Program-made: the position numbers and the translations under genes | Source: Saprospirales bacterium | GTDB taxonomy: Bacteria > Bacteroidota > Bacteroidia > Chitinophagales > JADJOU01 | Assembly (NCBI GenBank): GCA_947441115.1 | Contig: CANESS010000006.1 | Location: forward strand, 1-38,888 | Reading direction: 5' to 3' | Length of the DNA stretch: 38,888 bases | Notes under the pieces: generated by a model | The model's input: only the letters and a program-made list of their open reading frames with translations | Database searches by the model: none | What the model was told of the DNA's origin: nothing | Shown: positions 34,264-38,888 of the stretch, one piece after another | Layout of the letters: each line of letters begins with the position of its first letter | Numbering within the stretch: position 1 is the stretch's first letter

Positions 34264-35307
34264 ATGAATCGACGCCAAGTTCTAAAAACATTATCTCTAT
34301 CAGGTATGACACTTTCTTTTTTTAAAACTAGCTGGGCAGGAAATCTCTCAGCGACTGCAAAACCAATAGTGCTTAGCACTTGGTACAATCAGCGCGAAGC
34401 TAATACGGATGCCTGGTCTATCCTCTCTCAAAAAGGGAAAGCAATTAATGCCGTAGAAAAGGGGGTTATGAATGCCGAAAATGATATCACAAACTGCTGT
34501 GTAGGTCTCGCGGGAAATCCTGATAGAACGGGTATAGTGACCTTGGATGCATGCATTATGAATCATCAATATGAGATAGGAGCTGTGGGAGCCTTGGAGA
34601 GAATAAAGCATCCTATTTCTGTGGCACGTGCCGTAATGGAAAAATCTCCACATGTGATGCTAGTCGGAGCTGGAGCACAGGAATTTGCTTTGACTCAAGG
34701 CTTTACCCTAGAAGATGGGAATCTAAGTGACCATGCAACCAAGGCTTTTGAGGATTGGAAAAAACGAAATGAATTTGACCATAAAAATATAGAAAAGAAA
34801 AAAGTGGAATTTATCACCAAACCAAATAAGGAGCAGGAGAAAAATAAATCCATAAAGGTAGATGAGTTTAACCACGACACCATAGGAATGATAGCCTTGG
34901 ACAGCTTTGGCAATCTGAGCGGTGCTTGCACCACAAGTGGATTAGGCTTCAAAATGAGAGGACGATTAGGAGATTCGCCCATCATAGGCGCAGGGCTCTA
35001 TGTAGATAATCAAGTAGGCGCTGCCACAGCCACAGGGCATGGAGAAGAAGTCATTCGTATCTGTGGAAGTCACCTAGTAGTGGAGTTTATGCGTCAAGGT
35101 CTAAGTCCAGAACTCGCTTGTAAAAAAGCAGTAGAGCGCATTTTGAAACGAACACCTAGAAAATTAGAAGATTTACAAATCGGTTTCATCGCGCTCAATA
35201 AATATGGAGAGTTTGGTTCTTATGCACTAAAGAAAGGATTTGACTTTGCAGTGAAATCAGAGGAATTAGATAATAAGAAGTTTGATAGTAAGTTTTTGTA
35301 CAAATAA
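34264..35307 (+). CDS. Glycosylasparaginase (N4-(beta-N-acetylglucosaminyl)-L-asparaginase), Tat-exported
   Basis: N-terminal-nucleophile hydrolase that cleaves the GlcNAc-Asn bond left after protein glycan breakdown. The precursor is 347 residues and should self-cleave before Thr206 in FNHDTIGM, the family nucleophile. Other active-site elements known from the Elizabethkingia (Flavobacterium) meningoseptica enzyme are present: CTTSG (222-226), RGRLGDSP (232-239, substrate-binding Arg and Asp) and TATGHGE (255-261). The N-terminus has a twin-arginine signal (NRRQVLKTLSLSG) and a hydrophobic segment to about residue 26, so export is expected to be by Tat into the periplasm. Residues about 165-200 form a Lys/Glu-rich loop next to the processing site that looks longer than the rest of the chain would require. 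It fits with a lifestyle using glycoproteins. Confidence 0.94.
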   Translation: MNRRQVLKTLSLSGMTLSFFKTSWAGNLSATAKPIVLSTWYNQREANTDAWSILSQKGKAINAVEKGVMNAENDITNCCVGLAGNPDRTGIVTLDACIMNHQYEIGAVGALERIKHPISVARAVMEKSPHVMLVGAGAQEFALTQGFTLEDGNLSDHATKAFEDWKKRNEFDHKNIEKKKVEFITKPNKEQEKNKSIKVDEFNHDTIGMIALDSFGNLSGACTTSGLGFKMRGRLGDSPIIGAGLYVDNQVGAATATGHGEEVIRICGSHLVVEFMRQGLSPELACKKAVERILKRTPRKLEDLQIGFIALNKYGEFGSYALKKGFDFAVKSEELDNKKFDSKFLYK

Positions 35308-35363
35308 AATATGAACAAGATTTCAAAAATTATAGCTTTTATTAAAAGCAAAAGATTTATTAC

Positions 35364-35633
35364 ATGCCTTTTGGATTTGTATTGATTGGAATATTCAGTC
35401 TGAGTCCATTACTTATTGCTCTTTTTGCTGGATTGATAGGATAATGTTTAGGGTGCAATATAAATGAAGTAGAAACAGATGATTGCATAAGATTTGGAAT
35501 TCCATTTGGATTAATTCTTAATCCTCTTGGCGTAATGGGTTGGCTTATTTTAATCACAATAACTTAGGGAATTATTGCTTTTGTTGCATGGTTCATTTAT
35601 TGTTTAGTAGTAACTATTCACACTGAAAGATAG
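35364..35633 (+). pseudogene. Small membrane protein pseudogene with two in-frame stop codons
   Basis: From the ATG at 35364 one frame reads a coherent 89-residue membrane protein to a TAG at 35631-35633, but it is broken by TAA at 35442-35444 and TAG at 35565-35567. The pieces are MPFGFVLIGIFSLSPLLIA-FAGLIG, then CLGCNINEVETDDCIRFG-PFGLILNPLGVMGWLILITIT, then GIIAFVAWFIYCLVVTIHTER. Three hydrophobic helices and a Cys/Gly/Pro-rich loop run through all three parts, and all are in the same phase, which is how a gene with recent nonsense mutations looks. The segment resembles small conserved hypothetical membrane proteins of Bacteroidota, but I cannot name a family. No promoter element was seen, which agrees with loss of function. 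Confidence 0.65.
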
Positions 35634-35672
35634 CTATTATGGAGAGTTTAAGAATAAAAATTGTGTTTTTTG

Positions 35673-35709
35673 CTTCTTGCAGAACTCTCGAAGAGGACTC
35701 TGCTAGAAG
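35673..35709. repeat. Imperfect inverted repeat in the 35.6-35.8 kb gap
   Basis: The arms CTTCTTGCAGAACTCTC and GAGGACTCTGCTAGAAG pair with three mismatches and one G-T pair over 17 bases, with a 3-base loop. The rest of the gap between the pseudogene and the outer-membrane gene (35634-35791) is G/A-rich and without a convincing gene. The arms resemble the short intergenic palindromes common in Bacteroidota, but no second copy was seen in this window. Confidence 0.3.
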
Positions 35710-35791
35710 TCTATAATTCATTCTCTGAGTCCCTTTCAGGAGACAAAGAGGGAGGAGAATTTTACTTTACTATTAAACTATACTAGTTTTT

Positions 35792-38700
35792 TTAAAATAT
35801 CGCTCTTGCCTCCACATTACCGCTATGAATCAGCTGAGGAGAGTTTTCATTTTTACGTCCGTTGTAGATGAGATTGAGCTGAAGGTATTTGGTGAGTTTC
35901 TGGCCTATGGTCACGTTCCATATATAGTTGAGTCCGCGCGGAATGCCATTGAGCATGGCGAGTTCTATCTGTGGATTGGTAATATTTGCTTCGTAGGTCT
36001 GCTGCAATAGAGTAAATCTAGATTCAATGATACCATCATTCTTTCTCGAAAATTTAAGCTCGATATCCCCCTGCTGAGAGACACTATATTGATCGCCTGT
36101 ACTTTTGAAACCATAGTTTCCATTGAAATTTAATTTCGCATTCTTATGAAGATAAACCGAGAATGTATTTTCTATTCCATTCTCAACTATTGCAAAATTT
36201 CTTTCCTGAAAAAATTCAGAGGTATTTCGTCGAATACCATTGGAGACTTTTCCGTAGTAAGTGAGAAAATACAATAACTCCACACGAGAACGGATAGCAT
36301 AGTTTTGAAGTGAATAACCTTCAATGCCATTGCTCAATAGATTACTATTATTATTATATAACCATTCTAAATCCAGCCCAATTTTTCCTTCATTTTTTTG
36401 ATAAGAGAATTGTTGAAAAATATAACTACGTGAGAATATCATGAGTGAATCTTTGAATCCTATTAGCGGATTAGCATAATCTAAAAGTTGCTTGTCAGTT
36501 GACGATCTTACTTTTTTATTAATATCTAATCGAAGTTGATAAGAAAACTTGGCTGCTAATTTTTTCCAATCTTTTGCATCGTGCCATTTGGCCTTTGGTT
36601 GAATGGATAGCTGTTGAGAAAAATTTACTTCATTGGCCGGAATAAAATCAGGTAACGCAATAAAAAAGCGCATATAATTATTCTCTGTCAAAATAGGGGA
36701 TACATAGGCTTCGTTTAATTCGAAAGTACCATTATTATTCAGATCTCTCCAGGCATAGTTTCCAAAACCATTAGGGGCTTTTACATACGTAAGCTGAATG
36801 CGCTGCTCTCTGCCCGCTTTGATTTCATATAGACTATTTAACCGAATAAAACCATTGGCATAATGACTATTGTAATCTAACCTACCTAGGTAGTTATGTT
36901 GAATATCTTGATTTAAATTTATACTCGAAAAATTTCTGTATTTTAAGGTGTATTTTAGTGATTGAGACTTAGAAAATTCACTTTGACCATCGAGTGAAAA
37001 TGTATGTGCGTTTATATTAGGGGAAAGGAACTCAATGCTATCGTTTATTTGCTCTGTACGATAGATATATTGAAAATTAAGCGTATGCATCTCAGAAAAT
37101 TTATTGGTCCAATTCAGAAAATAATTTTGCCATAAAAAACCATTTTTCAGAAGATAGGAATTTTCCTTTTTAGTGCGATTAATCTCATGAAAAATACCGA
37201 CTTCTAGCTGAGATTTTTTTGGCTTCAAATCATAACGTATTCCTGCTTTGGGTCTATAAAATAACGAGATCGTATCAGATTTGGTAGAGGTCATCAAATG
37301 CTGCTGGGTATAGAAATACCATCTGCCTGGGTTCCAACTGAGATCGAAAAATGATTGTAAGCCATTAAACGCATTTGGAAAATATAAAAAATTGCCTCCT
37401 ATTTTGGATTTAACATCACGACTTGAATAGCCAAAGGTAAGGCCTGTCAGTGATTGTTCACTCTGATTTCGAATAGGTAAATCTAGATTCCAATCACGTT
37501 GAAATTCATTATTTCTATAGCGAGTCAAAGGACTAAAATGCGAAGTCGTATACTCCTGTTCTACCTCTAAACTCAGGCTTTTGAGGCTATCTAGTTTATG
37601 AATGGCTTTGTGATTAATTAAAATTCCTATGCCTTTATTCTCTCCATTTTGAAGCTCACTAAATGTATTTAAATCATGACTGGTATAGGAAACCTCCGCT
37701 TTGGTCACTTGCTTATCTGACCATTTATAGACACCCCCTGTAGTCCATTGTAAATGGGTTTTAGGCGTGGTTATTTTTATGGTAGGTTCATAATTTCCCT
37801 GTAATACTCCATCTTTAGGCGCCACCCATTGATATACAGAACCATTGGCTGCTGTAAATTTCAGCACATAATTTCCTTTATTTGCACCCACTTGAGTATA
37901 TAAAACTTGGTACACATTGGGTTGATTCGTTTCTGCCCATTTATAAATAGTATAGGTCAGACCTTGGACGAGGGTATCTTGTTTTGTGTATGTGATACGA
38001 CTAGCTTCCCAACTTTCCACACTAGTTTCCGCAGATATAATAGCAGAGTCTAGTTGATTCCCTATTTGACTTATTCTCTGCACCTGAGACGGTTTCAATT
38101 CCAGATTGACTTGGTTATTTTTATCATCATTCTCCGTAAATACTTGTGAAAAAAGTTCGTATTTAGGATGGGATAAATGCGCATTGGCCTCTAAGGAATA
38201 TCGAAAATAACTTCGATCAGAATACTGAAACTCTATAACGATTCTCAGATCTTTTGTTATCAAGCGATTGGGGGTAAAAACAACTTCCCCCACATTATAA
38301 TTGATCGTATAGTCATTCTCTATCCCTCGTTTCATAGGGATACCATTGATAAATACTTTTTCCGTCCCCGCTATAATGATGATAAACGTTTCACCATTAT
38401 TTCCTGTCAATTTATAAGGGCCTTGATTATTCTCCTCTGCTTGGAATATATTTCTACTAAACGTCCCTCGTGTGAGGGCAGCTCCTGCTCCGAATCGCAA
38501 GGTAGACTTCTCCCCGATTGGCACTGCACTCTGATAGCGAATACCTTGGAGTTTACGATCAAATTTCATCATTCTATAGTAGGAATCTTCGCTCATATCA
38601 AAATCTCCTAATATGATTTTATGACTATCTTTTTTCAATTGGATAAAAATACGATCAAATTCCTGAATAGAGGCTGAGTTCCCCTCGGGCTGAATCGGAA

Positions 38701-38888
38701 TATTAGCGTCCGTCATCGTGGCGTTAATTTCTAGTCCATTGGCTAGCTTGCCATTTATATTTAGATTAAATCCTGAATTAATGGCTGCATCCTGTCGACT
38801 ACCGACAGTAATACCTCGTACAAAAGAACCACTATATTCTATTTCATTCGAAGAAGCTATCTCCCCTGTGTAGGTTATACCTCCCACA
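35792..38888 (-). CDS. Large outer-membrane beta-barrel-like protein, N-terminus outside the window
   Basis: The frame is open to the right window edge, so at least 1,032 C-terminal residues are seen and the true start lies outside. I do not recognise a named family. The first part carries alternating polar/hydrophobic strands with GSRQDAAINSGFNLNINGKL, LEINATMTDANIPIQPEGNS, QEFDRIFIQLKK and KIILGDFDMSED, a pattern I associate with a conserved Bacteroidota family of over 1,000 residues without assigned function. The middle has a globular insert (FTPNRL, then a long stretch with coiled polar segments). The remainder is rich in aromatic-ended beta strands (YLQLNLIYNGRKN, KYSLKYRNF), consistent with an outer-membrane barrel, and ends in a terminal aromatic (ARAIF), as outer-membrane proteins do. 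Secretion and barrel insertion are inferred. Confidence 0.6.
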   Translation of the reverse strand, partial: VGGITYTGEIASSNEIEYSGSFVRGITVGSRQDAAINSGFNLNINGKLANGLEINATMTDANIPIQPEGNSASIQEFDRIFIQLKKDSHKIILGDFDMSEDSYYRMMKFDRKLQGIRYQSAVPIGEKSTLRFGAGAALTRGTFSRNIFQAEENNQGPYKLTGNNGETFIIIIAGTEKVFINGIPMKRGIENDYTINYNVGEVVFTPNRLITKDLRIVIEFQYSDRSYFRYSLEANAHLSHPKYELFSQVFTENDDKNNQVNLELKPSQVQRISQIGNQLDSAIISAETSVESWEASRITYTKQDTLVQGLTYTIYKWAETNQPNVYQVLYTQVGANKGNYVLKFTAANGSVYQWVAPKDGVLQGNYEPTIKITTPKTHLQWTTGGVYKWSDKQVTKAEVSYTSHDLNTFSELQNGENKGIGILINHKAIHKLDSLKSLSLEVEQEYTTSHFSPLTRYRNNEFQRDWNLDLPIRNQSEQSLTGLTFGYSSRDVKSKIGGNFLYFPNAFNGLQSFFDLSWNPGRWYFYTQQHLMTSTKSDTISLFYRPKAGIRYDLKPKKSQLEVGIFHEINRTKKENSYLLKNGFLWQNYFLNWTNKFSEMHTLNFQYIYRTEQINDSIEFLSPNINAHTFSLDGQSEFSKSQSLKYTLKYRNFSSINLNQDIQHNYLGRLDYNSHYANGFIRLNSLYEIKAGREQRIQLTYVKAPNGFGNYAWRDLNNNGTFELNEAYVSPILTENNYMRFFIALPDFIPANEVNFSQQLSIQPKAKWHDAKDWKKLAAKFSYQLRLDINKKVRSSTDKQLLDYANPLIGFKDSLMIFSRSYIFQQFSYQKNEGKIGLDLEWLYNNNSNLLSNGIEGYSLQNYAIRSRVELLYFLTYYGKVSNGIRRNTSEFFQERNFAIVENGIENTFSVYLHKNAKLNFNGNYGFKSTGDQYSVSQQGDIELKFSRKNDGIIESRFTLLQQTYEANITNPQIELAMLNGIPRGLNYIWNVTIGQKLTKYLQLNLIYNGRKNENSPQLIHSGNVEARAIF

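Noticed and set aside
35364-35633. Stop-codon recoding in the small membrane-protein frame
   Set aside because: One stop is TAA and the other TAG, with no recoding signal in view, and both codons end many normal genes here; decay is simpler.

Overview
This window is a chromosomal segment of a low-GC member of the Bacteroidota. Four things in the sequence point there. Two large secreted proteins end in type IX secretion (T9SS) type A sorting domains. A broken gene ends in a gliding-motility-type (CHU_C) tail. Thirteen gene starts are preceded at short distance by the Bacteroidota -7 promoter element TAnnTTTG, with no consistent Shine-Dalgarno sequence. Several families are typical of the phylum (a DUF1599 tandem protein beside folP, a CarboxypepD_reg-like protein, MutS2). 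I cannot assign a genus. I saw no rRNA, tRNA, CRISPR array, insertion sequence or prophage.

Layout, left to right. 1-2.9 kb: a glycerolipid module (C-terminal part of a PlsB-like acyltransferase overlapping gpsA), then an RluD-family pseudouridine synthase, closed by a perfect 16-bp terminator. 2.9-6.6 kb, minus strand: a secreted protein with an N-terminal OmpA-like domain, a long-chain acyl-CoA synthetase and a DUF1761 membrane protein. 6.6-7.7 kb: a decayed region with the remnant of a subtilisin-like (S8) protease joined to a CHU_C tail, followed by about 350 bp without a gene. 7.7-11.3 kb: a small membrane protein, xerD and mutS2 in a tight unit. 11.3-17.0 kb: a T9SS-exported protein with a C25 (gingipain)-like region, an APC amino-acid permease and a GT39/GT83-type glycosyltransferase. 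17.0-20.2 kb, minus strand: folP, ychF and a UPF0104-type membrane protein. 20.3-24.6 kb: a DUF1599 tandem protein, a 919-residue T9SS-exported BNR-repeat protein and a small exported CarboxypepD_reg-like protein. 24.5-27.2 kb, minus strand: a LysM lytic transglycosylase and a TrmN6-type methyltransferase. 27.4-32.4 kb: dapF, corA and two tandem paralogues of a membrane-anchored spermidine-synthase-like protein. 32.4-38.9 kb: a DUF885 lipoprotein, a Tat-exported glycosylasparaginase, a small membrane-protein pseudogene and the edge of a large outer-membrane beta-barrel protein.

Most of the window is housekeeping: phospholipid precursors, folate, lysine/peptidoglycan precursor, peptidoglycan turnover, RNA modification and chromosome dimer resolution. 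Envelope and exported proteins specific to the phylum lie between these genes. I do not see a clear-cut new defence or mobile system. The points most worth a second look are the S8/CHU_C deletion fusion, the tandem SpeE-like membrane pair that lacks the usual catalytic motif, the C25-like protein with a replaced His/Cys dyad, the OmpA-like domain whose diaminopimelate-binding Asp is replaced by Cys, and an unlisted small membrane-protein gene with two in-frame stop codons.
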